Source: Glycine soja (Eukaryota; Streptophyta; Magnoliopsida; Fabales; Fabaceae). Taken from it: a stretch of 64,000 nucleotides of DNA. The notes below the pieces were generated by a model that was not told the origin of the DNA, did no database searches, and was given only the letters and a program-made list of their open reading frames with translations. Where the stretch lies: contig NC_041019.1 in NCBI RefSeq assembly GCF_004193775.1, positions 13,254,204 through 13,318,203 of the forward strand, given 5' to 3'. This document shows, piece by piece, positions 12,494 through 22,671 of this stretch (positions are counted from its first letter, which is position 1; each line of letters opens with the position of its first letter). A program made the translations under genes and the position numbers.

Positions 12494-14348
12494 GTGAATA
12501 ATCAAAATTAAAATTTGTTTTACATGACTATTTTAAAAAAATCATATGCATTTTACTTTTAATCTTGAACATTCCTCTTGCGTTTGGATATGCATGTTAA
12601 TAAGTGTTTATACAATTTTAAAGCATTTGAATGTATTATTATATAAACACTTTATAAAATATTGTCTCATTTAAAAATTAAAAAATTATGAATCAATTAA
12701 AAATTTAAAAGTAACTACATAATAATAAAATATTTCTCGCAATTATATTTTTATGAATATAATTAGAAGGTACTAATACTGCAAATATTTTTTATGTTGT
12801 TAAATTATAAATTAACATGTATGTTAATTATTTTTTACAGTAACTATTTCAAAACTATACATACGATGACTTTTAATTGATCAATGAAAATGAGTTAAAC
12901 TTATTTTTTATTCTTCTCAAGTATATATTGCTACATCAAGTTCAAATTCAAATTCTAGATTTTTACGTATTTTATCAAACAAATAAATTTAAAAATGATG
13001 TACTTTAATTCAAATGATTTATTTTTATAATTTTTTTCTGAACTTTAAAAGTCCTAATTTCTTTGATCCATTATTATTTAATAAAATATAATTCACGTTA
13101 TTACATAATTAATTAACTCCTATTTTTCTTTCTTAATTACGATACATTGTTTAAGAATAATTGTATTTTTTTATTATCACTTATATGTTTTTTAATTTAA
13201 TATTTAAATTTTACTTAAATTTAAAATACACGTAGTAAAATGTATATAAAAATAAACTTGCTAAGATATTATATTATTATTCAAATATTCTCAAGGAGAT
13301 AATTGGGAGATGGAATGACTTAATTTGCAGCCACATTTGAAGTTAGAATAATTGAATCTTCCCTCTGTAGGCAACTTCACTCAAGTGTGGCGGAATAATT
13401 GTGGCATGCACATTTGACCATCGTGTAGCAGATGCCTATTCAACAAACATGTTCCTTGTTTCATGGGCCGAGATGGCCCAGCCCACCAAGCCCAACAATG
13501 CCGTCACCGCCGCCGCCGCAACCGCTTATCGCCACCCATGTTTCCGCCGTTCCCTCCTCAGCCCACGCCGCCCGGGTTCTATCCACCCTTCTCTACACCA
13601 CATGTACACCCCCATTTCCGAGTTCCCTCCTCCTCCGGCCAGCGCCGCCACCGCTCTCCTCAGCCGCATATACTACGTCAAGGCGGAGCAGCTCCACCGC
13701 ATGCAGTTTCTCGCCGCCACGCGCACAAAGCTCGAGTGTTTCTCCGCATTCTTATGGAAGATGGTTGCACTTGCGGCTTCAAAAGAGGAAAATGGTAAGA
13801 GGGTTGTGGCCAAAATGGGCATTGTGGTTGATGGAAGGAAAAGGCTTGGCAACGGTGACAAAGAGAGTGAAGCAATGATGGAGTGTTATTTTGGGAACGT
13901 GCTTTCCATACCCTTTGACGGGAAACCGGTGCAGGAGTTGGTGGAGAAGCCACTAGGCTTTGTGGCGGAGGCGGTTCACGAGTTTTTGATGGCGGCGGCC
14001 ACCGAGGAGCACTTCTTAGGGCTAATTGATTGGGTGGAGGATCACCGACCGGTCCCTGGAGTTGCTAAAATTTATTATAGCAACACCAAAGAGGGACCAG
14101 CCTTTGTGGTGTCTTCCGGACAGAGATTTCCGGAGGACAAAGTGGATTTTGGGTGGGGGAAAGTTGTGTTTGCATCATATCATTTTCCTTGGGCTGGTGA
14201 AGCTGGCTATGTTATGCCAATGCCAAGTCCTTTGGAGAATGGTGATTGGGTTGTGTACATGCATCTTGCAAAGAAGCAGTTGGAGATCATAGAATCTGAG
14301 GCTGCTCATGTCTTCAAGCCCTTAACGTGGGACTACCTTAACCAGTAA
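8348..14348 (+). CDS. BAHD acyltransferase, coniferyl-alcohol acyltransferase-like (two exons)
   Basis: Exons are 8348-8788 (147 codons) and 13371-14348 (325 codons plus stop), joined by a phase-0 intron with donor CAG|GTACTA and acceptor TGTAG|GCAACT; the product is 472 aa. The ATG in CAAAATGG is the first after the TATA box and opens the N-terminus usual for the family. BAHD enzymes are cytosolic and move an acyl group from acyl-CoA to an alcohol or amine. The catalytic HxxxD motif is H164-R-V-A-D168 and the structural DFGWG motif is at 406-410; both are intact. [20 protein letters not shown] near residue 36 and [11 protein letters not shown] near 98 resemble the petunia coniferyl-alcohol acyltransferase group, which makes coniferyl acetate, a precursor of volatile phenylpropenes. 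The substrate is inferred. Residues about 180-230 hold an alanine/proline-rich stretch. The gene is intact with no premature stop. Its neighbours are repeats, so context adds nothing on function. Confidence 0.9.
10908..10952. repeat. (TA)n microsatellite in the intron
   Basis: About 22 TA units. Confidence 0.95.
11178..12000. mobile_element. Non-autonomous hAT-like element inside the intron, decayed
   Basis: The right end reads GAACGTGGTTCCGCCCCCTG, which inverted gives the CAGGGGGCGGAACC type of terminus common in plant hAT elements. It is followed by ATACCAAG (12001-12008). The proposed left end at 11178 is degenerate (CATGAACGAAACTAG) and preceded by GCACCAAG (11170-11177), matching the right flank at 6 of 8 positions, as an old 8 bp target duplication would. 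A GGGGGCAAAATTTT block just inside the left end resembles the G-rich block inside the right end. No transposase is encoded. Confidence 0.6.
11419..11644. mobile_element. MITE-like insertion nested in the intronic hAT element
   Basis: GTGTGTTTGG at 11419 is mirrored by CAAACACAC ending at 11644; the next 15-20 bp inside each end also pair partly. The 226 bp between is AT-rich and non-coding. No clear target duplication was seen, so class and exact ends are tentative. Confidence 0.45.
12431..12493. repeat. (TA)n followed by (CA)n microsatellite
   Basis: TA repeats at 12431-12478 pass directly into CA repeats to about 12493. Confidence 0.95.
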
Positions 14349-15290
14349 TAGTTGATATGGTGTTGAGCGTGTTGTTAATGTACTAGTTATTATGTGTTTG
14401 TTTAAACGTTCATTTAGTTGTTGTAACAAAATTATATGTTAGTGGTTGGTCAAGTTTGTAAAGTGTGAATTAAATACGGTATTTGGAAGGGTTTGCGTTT
14501 AGTTAATGATGTGATTGTTGGGAATTTAGTTTAATTAATCTAGTGTCTTGGTGAATGTGTTAGAAATTAAAGTGAAAGCAGGCAACATGATAATTAATTT
14601 CCTTAATTGGATATGCTGAAAACGTAGAAGCTACATATAATTGAGATGGTGTATGTTGACTTGAAAGTTGAACTAATCCTCTAAATTAACAACGACTTCT
14701 AGTTTTTGGAAGAAATAGGCCAATTATACATTTTCACTGTAATTAATTACGTCAAATTCTTATTAGTAAGATTTAAGAGATCGAGTTAATTTTATAATTT
14801 TTCTTTTTTACTTTGGGTCAAAATCTGCCAATTTCCTGAACAATGACATAACAGTACTGATATATAGAGTTTCTTTCGGACACTCTTCCTCCATCAGCTT
14901 GACAGCGATCTTTAGTACATCTCTATGCGCGCGCTATGTTTTGTAATAAATTTCAATTGATGTCACATGAAGCGAATGAGAAGGCCAAATAATTCAGGCA
15001 TTAAAGATGGCATACGTCTTCTTAAAGAAACCACATCTTATGAGAGGAAGATTTAAATGATGCTAAAAATAAGCTATATATACAGTACAGTAGACACTGA
15101 AAAGTTTGATGCTATACTACTGCCAGCCATATGAGAGGTGAAATTAAATCTCAACTACACCTTTGTTTTCAAATATTTCATACGTCTCAACTTTAATCAA
15201 AATTGACTATTAATTGAAATTAAATCCATCTAAAGTCTACTGGATACAAGGGCTAGACTAGGGTCATAATTTACCTAGCAAGATAACAAT
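14349..15290. other. 3' flank of the acyltransferase gene and intergenic sequence
   Basis: The first 100-150 bp are T-rich with GT-rich patches and are the likely 3' untranslated region and poly(A) zone, though no canonical AATAAA is present. Beyond that I see nothing recognisable. Confidence 0.4.
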
Positions 15291-15341
15291 CACTATTTCA
15301 AAAAACAGTTTTAATATCGGTTTTAGACAAAATCGATGTTG
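15291..15341 (+). mobile_element. CACTA-type terminus with one ACATCGGTT-like hairpin
   Basis: The sequence CACTATTTCAAAAAACAG starts at 15291 and is followed by AATATCGGTTTTAGACAAAA and then TCGATGTTG, a stem-loop of the same kind as the array at 3506-3810. CACTA at the extreme end followed by subterminal hairpins is the hallmark of CACTA elements. The opposite end was not located, so this may be an isolated element end. Confidence 0.5.
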
Positions 15342-17459
15342 TACTTATAATTTAAAATTTGAGAATGCGAGCCCTAGCTACTTTCCTCGCGCTCTGTTTT
15401 TCTTCTTCTTTCTCGCTTCTTCTTCTTCGTGACCTCACAGTACATGCTTTTGTAATTGCACGTTACCCAAGTACAGCCTCACGATACAAGGTTTTCTTCT
15501 TCTTCTTGTTCCTGTTGTTATTTGTTTGTTTGTTTGTTTCTTCTCCTTTTCTTCTTCTTTGTAACTGCACGTTACCCAGGTGGTCACTGCAAGGAGGTTC
15601 GTGCTTGCAAGGTGCATAAGGTGGCGACTTTCAGTCCGTTGGTGTTCTCAAGGTGCTTCGTGCTCCCAAGGTGCTTTTTTTTTATTTTATAATTTTGGTT
15701 ATATCTGGTTTATGAGTATGGTTATGTAAATATTGTTATTTTGCTAGATGCGTATGAGTATGATTAGAACTTTTTTGGTTTATGAGTATGATTAGAACTT
15801 TTTTGTTTGTTTGTTTGTTATCTTGTCTGAATGAGAATTGTGATTTCTGGAGGGGTAGATTGCTATTGGGCTTTGTTTGAGGGGTAGACTTATTAGGTTG
15901 CTTTTGTGTTAGAAAATAATAATCACCCCCACTAGAGAATGGCTTGATTGGTACTGGTCTTTGTTTGAGGGGTAGGCACATACATTGGCTTTGCATGATG
16001 AACAAAATTTTAGTTAGGCTTGTTTGTGGTTGGACTTTGGTATTGTTGAGGGTTGAAGTCAGATAAGTTGATGTTTGGTGGTAGTAAGTTCTGGGGTCTG
16101 GATTTAGCTTCCAACCAACACACATAAATGGGTTATGTGTAGGCTAAGGTTTTTTTATACTATTTTGAAATTGAAATTGGGTTTGAGATATTGGGAGTAA
16201 AAAGGGTGTTTTGGATACTATTTTGAAGGTTTTGTTCTTTGAGTGCAGACCAAGGTTGATTTTGGTTAACTTATGAAGCAAAGCAATTGCAATTGGGAGA
16301 TTACCTATAAGAAGAGATTGTGTATGCAATTGGGGTTCCAAATAGTAATTATTTAGGATTTTAGTTTCAGAATCTGAAATGGGGAAAGATGGGAACAATA
16401 TTCTTTAAAACGTTTGACCCTATAGTAGCCACATGTATAGGCTAGCACTGCTTTCAATTATTTTCAGCTAGCTGGCATAGACTGTTAGTGTAGTGGATGA
16501 CATTACATTTAAAGGCAGCTAAGCTAAAACTCGTTTAAGTTAGTTTCTAAACACTAGCTTCTTTAAAGACAATACATTGGTATGGGAATGGGATATTGGT
16601 GAAGCAATGAAGCTATATATATATATATATATAAATGCTACCTCTATAGCTCTGAATCTGATAGTCTGAACCAATGTTGAAAACTTCATTCATACAAAGG
16701 TAACTACTAGAGTACTTTGTTTTCTTATTTGGATACAGTGAAACTAAAGCAAAACTAAATGGCTAAGTTGGATTTTGATTATAGATGTTAAAAGGCAAAT
16801 ACTTAGAAACATGTTAAATTGTTTGGTTATTATTTGTTCTTTTTTTTTTTCTGGCGTGCCATTACATTGCAATGGCTATATCTTTTTTACAAAGTATAAG
16901 CAACTCACCCATATAAGTGTTTGTCTTTGTTAAACCCCAATGGGACAGAAAGGATTAGGCCTAATCCCTAATTTTCCATCCTCTCATTTGTTTGACTTTC
17001 CTATCTTCCAAAGGAGATATCTCATTCTCTCAGGGCCTTTCCAAACAAATAAGCATAAGAGATAAGATAATAAGAAAGAAACAGTGGAATTGAATCAATG
17101 ACTTGGAAGAGAATCAAGTAAAAAAAATCAGAAGAAAGGTTATATATAGAAAGAGACAATGAGGAGAGATTAATCAAAAGAAACAATAGAAAACATTGTA
17201 AAGGTGTGAATTAGCTAATACACCAAATCAGACTGTGAAGTAACTAGCTAAACTGACATATTGAATATTATTGGCAACCTAATATAAAGGTACAGTGGTT
17301 ATCTCTGTTGGAGAACCTGATACACCAAATAAGATTGTCAAGCAACCAGGTAATTGGGTTAAGTCAAAGCAAAATAAGCATAAACTGTATGTAGTCTATT
17401 AAGAATCTATATATATAGATGCTCTGAAAAAGCCCTACACCCACAACCAATATCAATCA
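15342..17459. other. Unassigned region with a diverged 109 bp direct repeat
   Basis: Between 15400 and 15620 a block with CTTCTTCTT runs followed by GTAAYTGCACGTTACCCA occurs twice, about 109 bp apart (15452 and 15561). This part is more GC- and CT-rich than its surroundings and may belong to the element ending at 15291. From about 15700 to 17459 open frames on both strands are short and low-complexity, with a small TA run at about 16615-16633; no gene recognised. Confidence 0.35.
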
Positions 17460-18224
17460 AGCTATTCCCTCTTAACTCCCTCCAAATTCAACAAGAACCA
17501 TTCAAGTTTTGCTGACACTAACCATTCTAGAGGCCAATCTCTAGATCTTGGGAGAGAAAATACTGCTTCAAGATCTGCCAGAAACTCAGACATTGATCAT
17601 GCCTTAAGTCAAGTCTCTAGTTGCAAAAGCTTTATTTAAGATACTGAATCTTGGATATATGATCAAAATTCTAGCAAGGATGTGCAACTAGCAACTACAC
17701 TTCCATCACCTAATAGGCAGGTAATTGAAATTCCTTTCTTATGGTTTGATGAAATGATACTTATTTCATCAGGTGGTGGTACCCTCTTAGAAAAAACAGT
17801 CATATATATACCTATGATATGAGTTAACATTGGGGGTAGAGAATTCATATCTTTTTTGGTTTTCATTGTATCATAAATTTGACAAGTCTCCGACAACACA
17901 ATAAAATTTTCATCTTGACTAGAATCATTGTGTCACTCCTGTTTTATGCAAATGCAAAATTACAACTATGTTTGTCCAAGTATGTTGTGCACAAGCCCTA
18001 CTTTTGATTAATATGCAATCATTCATAGAAAACTATGTGTAGTTTGTCAGACAACTATTGCTTCAGCAAATTCCGGTTAGATACAACTCTCATTTGCAAG
18101 TAAAGTTTCTTTGTGGTTATTTATTTGATCAGGCAAAATATAACCTTGAGTTGGAAAAGTTGAGAATTGAACTAAGACATGCCCATGGACTGCATACAGT
18201 AGCTCAAAGTGAGAAAATTGAAGC
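17460..18224 (+). pseudogene. Fragment of a U-box / receptor-like cytoplasmic kinase gene
   Basis: An exon ending at 17720 (AGGCAG|GTAATT) reads a serine-rich segment including FADTNHSRGQSLDLG and DTESWIYDQNSS. After an intron, an exon starting at 18133 (ATCAG|GCAAAA) reads AKYNLELEKLRIELRHAHGL then HTVAQSEKIEASRK. Together these match the linker and the start of the coiled coil that precede the kinase domain in plant U-box protein kinases. A TAA at 17638-17640 breaks the first exon. No USPA-like, kinase or U-box domain is present, so this is a non-functional piece. The retained intron indicates a DNA-level duplication or capture. Family recognition rests on the coiled-coil signature. Confidence 0.65.
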
Positions 18225-18574
18225 ATCCCGAAAGGAATATCTATTTTCTTTTGGCCAGAAACACTTTCTGCTACCTAATAAGTACAATAATTTTAAGGAA
18301 CCCCTGCACCCTTATTCCTTGTTAGGTTCTCTTTCCTTTATCTCCAATAAAGATACATTACCTTATGATAGCAATTGGAGGATGAATTCACCTTTCATAT
18401 GCCTGCATTGTGAAATGGAGTAACATCCTATATTACTTTGAACAGTTGAATGACCTAAGCATGATTAAAGGAAGAATTATAATTTGGGGTAACATCCTAT
18501 ATTACTCAACAGCTGAATGCCCAACCAATGAGTAAAATAGTATACTATTGTAGAAGCAAAGACTTTGACTTTGA
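18225..18574. other. Unassigned sequence between kinase fragment and LTR-like repeat
   Basis: Contains a short direct repeat of TAACATCCTATATTACT (about 18422 and 18490). No gene recognised. Confidence 0.35.
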
Positions 18575-19440
18575 TGTTTTGATGATGCCATATGATCATG
18601 AAAATGCGTTTCTCAAGTTTAATTTAAGACAAAAATCCAAGAATACAAGATACAACATCAAGAAGATCTCTAGTGATTTAGGAAGGGAATTCCAAATTGA
18701 AACAACAAAAGGTTTGGCCAAGAAATTTAAGCTAAAATGTATTTTTCAAGAGATTTACTCTTTGGTAATCGATTACCAGAGGATGTAATCGATTACCAGT
18801 GGCCAACATGATTTATAACAGCCATTAGAAAATTTGAATTTAAATTTTGCACTGTGTAATCGATTACACATGGACGATAATCGATTACCAGCAGTTATTG
18901 AACGTTTTAATTCAAATTTTAAAGCCTGTAATCGATTACACCAAGTCTTGTAATCGATTACCAGAGGAGATTTTTAGAAAATTATTTCCAAGGGTCACAT
19001 TTGTTTAAATGATTTTTACATGGCCATCAAAGGTCTATTTATATGTGACTTGGAACACGAATTTGCTCAGAGTTTTTCAGAACAAAAAGGTCTTATCCTC
19101 TCAAAAAGCAAAATCATCTTATCCTCTTAAAAATTCCTTGGCCAATATACTTGTAATTCAATACGGAATTATTTGAGTGCTCAAATTGTTCAATCTATCT
19201 CTTTCAAGAGAGATTTCTTCTTCTCTTCATCTTATTTCTGAAAAGGGATTAAGAGACCGAGGGTCTCTTGTTGGAAATAAATCTGAACACAAAGGAAGGG
19301 TTATCCTTGTGTGGTTCAGAACTGGTAAAAGACTTTTGCAAGATAGTGGAACTCTCAAGCGGGTTGCTTGGAGACTGGACATAGGCACAAGGGTGTGACC
19401 GAACCAGTATAAATCTGAGTTTGCAATCTTTCTTCCCTTA
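18575..19440 (+). mobile_element. Probable solo LTR or LTR fragment with TAATCGATTA palindromes
   Basis: Starts TGTTTTGATGATGCC and contains six TAATCGATTA palindromes, a poly-purine/AT mid-section and a 3' part with GAACACAAAGGAAGGG and a GACCGAACCAGTATAAATC box near 19400, an organisation I associate with a soybean LTR family. No internal coding region, partner LTR or clean target duplication was found. The 3' limit is uncertain because the sequence merges into a TTA microsatellite. Confidence 0.55.
18766..18960. repeat. Six copies of the palindrome TAATCGATTA
   Basis: Perfect copies at 18766-18775, 18786-18795, 18857-18866, 18878-18887, 18929-18938 and 18951-18960, arranged in three close pairs 20-22 bp apart. 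Flanking bases vary between GTAATCGATTAC forms, extending several palindromes to 12 bp or more. Confidence 0.95.
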
Positions 19441-19443
19441 AAC

Positions 19444-19444
<1 letters not shown>

Positions 19445-19500
<56 letters not shown>

Positions 19501-19501
19501 T
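19445..19501. repeat. (TTA)n microsatellite
   Basis: About 18 trinucleotide units. Confidence 0.95.
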
Positions 19502-20150
19502 ATGGATAATCATTGTTTGAATTAATAATACGATAAACCAATACTATAAATAAATTAAATTCATTTGGATGTTACTAATCGCGCGAATTTAATTTATGAA
19601 TTCATGAACATCTCAGTAATTATATGAGTTAAATTAAAAACATTTTTAAAAATTTTAAGAAATTAATTTGAATTTAATTAAAATTAAATTAAATTATGAA
19701 CGAAAGTTTGAAGTATATAAAATACATATTTACTTTTTTCTTTTATATAGGATTAGAGTGATCAATTAAAACTTGTCTAAGAAATTTAAAATAATTAATT
19801 GAGTTTCTATTTAAGAAAAAATATATTTTAAATTAAAATTAATATTTTTAATATAATTACATTATTTGGTTGTTATGAAGATGAAAAAATGCTTATATTT
19901 TCTATTATTATTATGGATAATCATTGTATGAATTAATAATAGTAATAAACCAATACTATAAATAATTAAGTTCATTTGGAAGTTACTAATCAAAATCGAT
20001 TTATGAATTCATGAACATCTCACTAGTTATGTGAATTAAATTAAAAAAAATTAAAATTGCTAGGATATTTATTTGAATTTAATTCACATTCCATTATCAA
20101 AAAATTAAATTATGTACGGAAGTTTGAATTATATAAAATACAAAATTATT
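19501..20150. repeat. Diverged tandem duplication, 411 bp period
   Basis: The block starting TATGGATAATCATTGTTTG at 19501 recurs at 19912 as TATGGATAATCATTGTATG. Similarity continues for about 240 bp, through AAACCAATACTATAAATAA and TTATGAATTCATGAACATCT, with indels. The second copy is also preceded by a short TTATTA run, so the microsatellite probably predates or accompanied the duplication. Confidence 0.8.
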
Positions 20151-20512
20151 TTACAAAAATCATTTAATTTATATTAAATGATTTTTTAGATTTGTTTTTC
20201 AACATTCATATTTATGTCTTGTATAAAAAAGAGAGGGACCTAATAGAATACATTTTTGTTTATAACAATGTTTTTTTTTCTGTTTCAAAACTAATATATT
20301 ATTATTATTTAAATTAATATTAATATAATTAACAAAGTAAATAATTTATATAACATGATGAAAAGGACTAAGGAAATATAAATAAATATATGCATTTATA
20401 TGTGATTTTTAAACCCATCATAGATTTATTTCGAAAAAAACAATTCTTCCACCCCACCCATTTCCTTTTATTACTATTTTTTTTCTTCCAAGACTATCCT
20501 CTCACCCGTCTC

Positions 20513-20575
<63 letters not shown>

Positions 20576-22592
20576 ATAAAGATAAAAAAATAATTAATGT
20601 TATACTGAAAAATTAAAATAATAATTATTTTAAAAATCTTTTTATACGAAAATTAAAATGAGACGGAACAGAGGAAGTAATGTTTAATATCTCTTGATAT
20701 CACACGTTGAATATTTTTAAACAAATCAAAACACCATTTAATCAATGTTTTAATTAGGTACGCATGGATAAAATCCGTTATGGCCTAGTTGAAAATTGAT
20801 AATTAAATGAATACTCTTTCATTAATAGTGCGGAAGCGATTAGTAAGATACTCATACTGCAAGTACCCAAACTATAAAACTATTTAAATAATTTTAATTA
20901 TGTATAAACTAAATTGTGCCAATTTATTTTTAGTATAATATATATTTTAAAGTTATTCATTTTTAGTATAAATATATGTCATAAAATTGTTTTTTTTAGT
21001 ATAAATATATGTTTTAAAATATTTATTTTTAGTTTTAGTTTTTTAATTTTATATTTTAACAAATATCCATAAATAATAACAGATGAATATATATAATTTA
21101 TAGATAGCAGCTTAACGAATATCCACTAAGTATGAGTGGTTGCGAAGAAACTACTATTATTTGTGCTCACTTCCACCCATTATCATCCCTAATTTTAATA
21201 AAGTAATAAAGATTAACACTTAAAAATTAAAACCTTAAATAGTATTGTATCTGATAACTCTAAAGTTGTTTTTTCATAATTAGGTAATAACTAATAAGGT
21301 CTAGATGCATCCATTAATTTATTGAATGTTATCGATTTGATGCTTTGTTGTAATTTCTAAATTTATATCTTCTTTTATGGAATCTAAATTTATCTGATAA
21401 CTCTAAAGTTATTTTTTTGCATAGGGTAGGAGATCCAGTGCATCATCCGTTAATTATTGAAAGTTATTGATTTGTAATTTTTAATTTTATATCATATAAT
21501 TATAGATGAAGACCATTTGTTTTAATTCTTAAATAAAAAATTTTCTTAAAATAAGAAAATAAATCCTAATATATGTAATGATTATCAGTCATGACAATAA
21601 GATAGGACGGGGATTATCAACTGTAATTTTATACGTAGAAATTATACAAGATATGCATGTATTACAATTTTACATGGGTGATAAATGATAATATCCACCC
21701 TATTCCACAATCACGTTTAAGCAAAGAGCAAAATATTTTTATTGAAGCGTGGATTCTTATGTAAAACTGAGGATACAGAATATAGAAAAGAAATCCTACC
21801 ACGTATTGGTGGTCTTATGTAAATAGTACAAATAAAAACACACACAAACAGTTGATTTAACCTCCCAAAATATTATATAAAAATGCCAACTCACATTTGT
21901 TTGATTGCTACAGAAACCGTTGGCTCAAAATGGCTAGTGTGGCCATTCCTTGATCCCAACTAGTCTACAAACATATTCACCACAAATTTGGGGAAGAAAA
22001 GAGAAAATATTTTAGGATTCGAAAAGTGCACGAAAGCATGTTATTGGACAAGAGGAAGAATTAATAAAACTTGTGACACATACACACATTCAAGTCATGG
22101 TCACCTGCATGACACGCCAGTTAAAAAACCTGGCCAACAAGTCTAAATTCAATGCCTCAAATGCTTGGAAGAAGCACGAAAACGTAGAGGAAAACATGCC
22201 CTGGAATTCAAATGCACCTGAAGAGTGCTTTGAAAACCTTTATTTAGTCAATAAAATCATTTTAAGAAAACAAATATTTTGTTGATAAATTTTATGTCCT
22301 ATATCATCGCTTAATGTTTCAACTGTTGTATTATATATTGTTTTAAAAACAAATTGTTGTGACAAAAAAAATATTGTATACTACAATGCAATAGTCTAAA
22401 AGGGGCTCTAAATAGATATAAATAGATAAGATATTTCATGGATATATAATTCAAATCGAATCAATTGGATGTCTAATTTGAAACTTAAATGATATGATCA
22501 ATTAATAAAAATATTTTAATATTATATCTTTGTCATATATTCCATATATCACATTGGATAGATATATGTATAATACAATTCACTTTCAAGAT
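20151..22592. other. AT-rich intergenic sequence
   Basis: Holds a TA microsatellite at 20517-20572 and a small cluster of three TTTTTAGTATAAATATATGT-like repeats at about 20925-21040. Otherwise no gene, RNA or element was recognised. Confidence 0.4.
20517..20572. repeat. (TA)n microsatellite
   Basis: About 28 TA units. Confidence 0.95.
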
Positions 22593-22671
22593 GCTTTGAT
22601 GGTGAAATGGTAGACGCAAGACTCAAAATCTCATGCTAAAGAGTGTGACAATTTGAGTCATCTTCAAAACA
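22593..22671 (+). pseudogene. trnL-CAA: Decayed plastid-type tRNA-Leu(CAA) in nuclear DNA
   Basis: The sequence carries GATGGTGAAATGGTAGAC (D-arm), ACTCAAAATC around the anticodon with CAA, TCATGCTAAAGAGTGTGA (variable arm) and TTTGAGTCATC (T-arm remnant), aligning along its length to chloroplast trnL-CAA. The acceptor halves GCTTTGA and TCAAAAC still pair at six of seven positions. Most departures from the plastid gene, as I recall it, are C-to-T or G-to-A, many at former CpG sites, which is how plastid DNA ages after transfer to the nucleus. The following ATAATATTGAGA also resembles the plastid flank. It is not expected to function. Confidence 0.75.

Larger units (their letters stand above)
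8789..13370 (+). other. Large intron of the acyltransferase gene (4.6 kb)
   Basis: It runs from GTACTATATA after CAG to the CCCTCTGTAG acceptor. It is very AT-rich, holds TA microsatellites at 10908-10952 and 12431-12478, and contains a decayed hAT element (11178-12000). Open frames inside it (for example 10042-10386) have no recognisable domain. Phase-0 joining gives a continuous BAHD reading frame across the HxxxD region, which is the main support for the splice sites. Confidence 0.8.

Noticed and set aside
13432..13953. Proline- and serine-rich alternative frames on both strands in acyltransferase exon 2
   Set aside because: They overlap the real BAHD frame in a GC-rich segment and have no conserved content; shadows of a real coding region.
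15736..16125. 129-codon minus-strand frame
   Set aside because: Lysine, threonine and glutamine runs from simple sequence; no family match that I can recognise.
18766..18960. CRISPR-like spaced repeats
   Set aside because: The repeats are 10-12 bp palindromes in pairs within a plant LTR-like sequence, with spacer lengths that vary, so this is not a CRISPR array.
20390..20593. Frame through the TA microsatellite ending in repeated Ile-Tyr
   Set aside because: Simple-sequence translation, not a gene.
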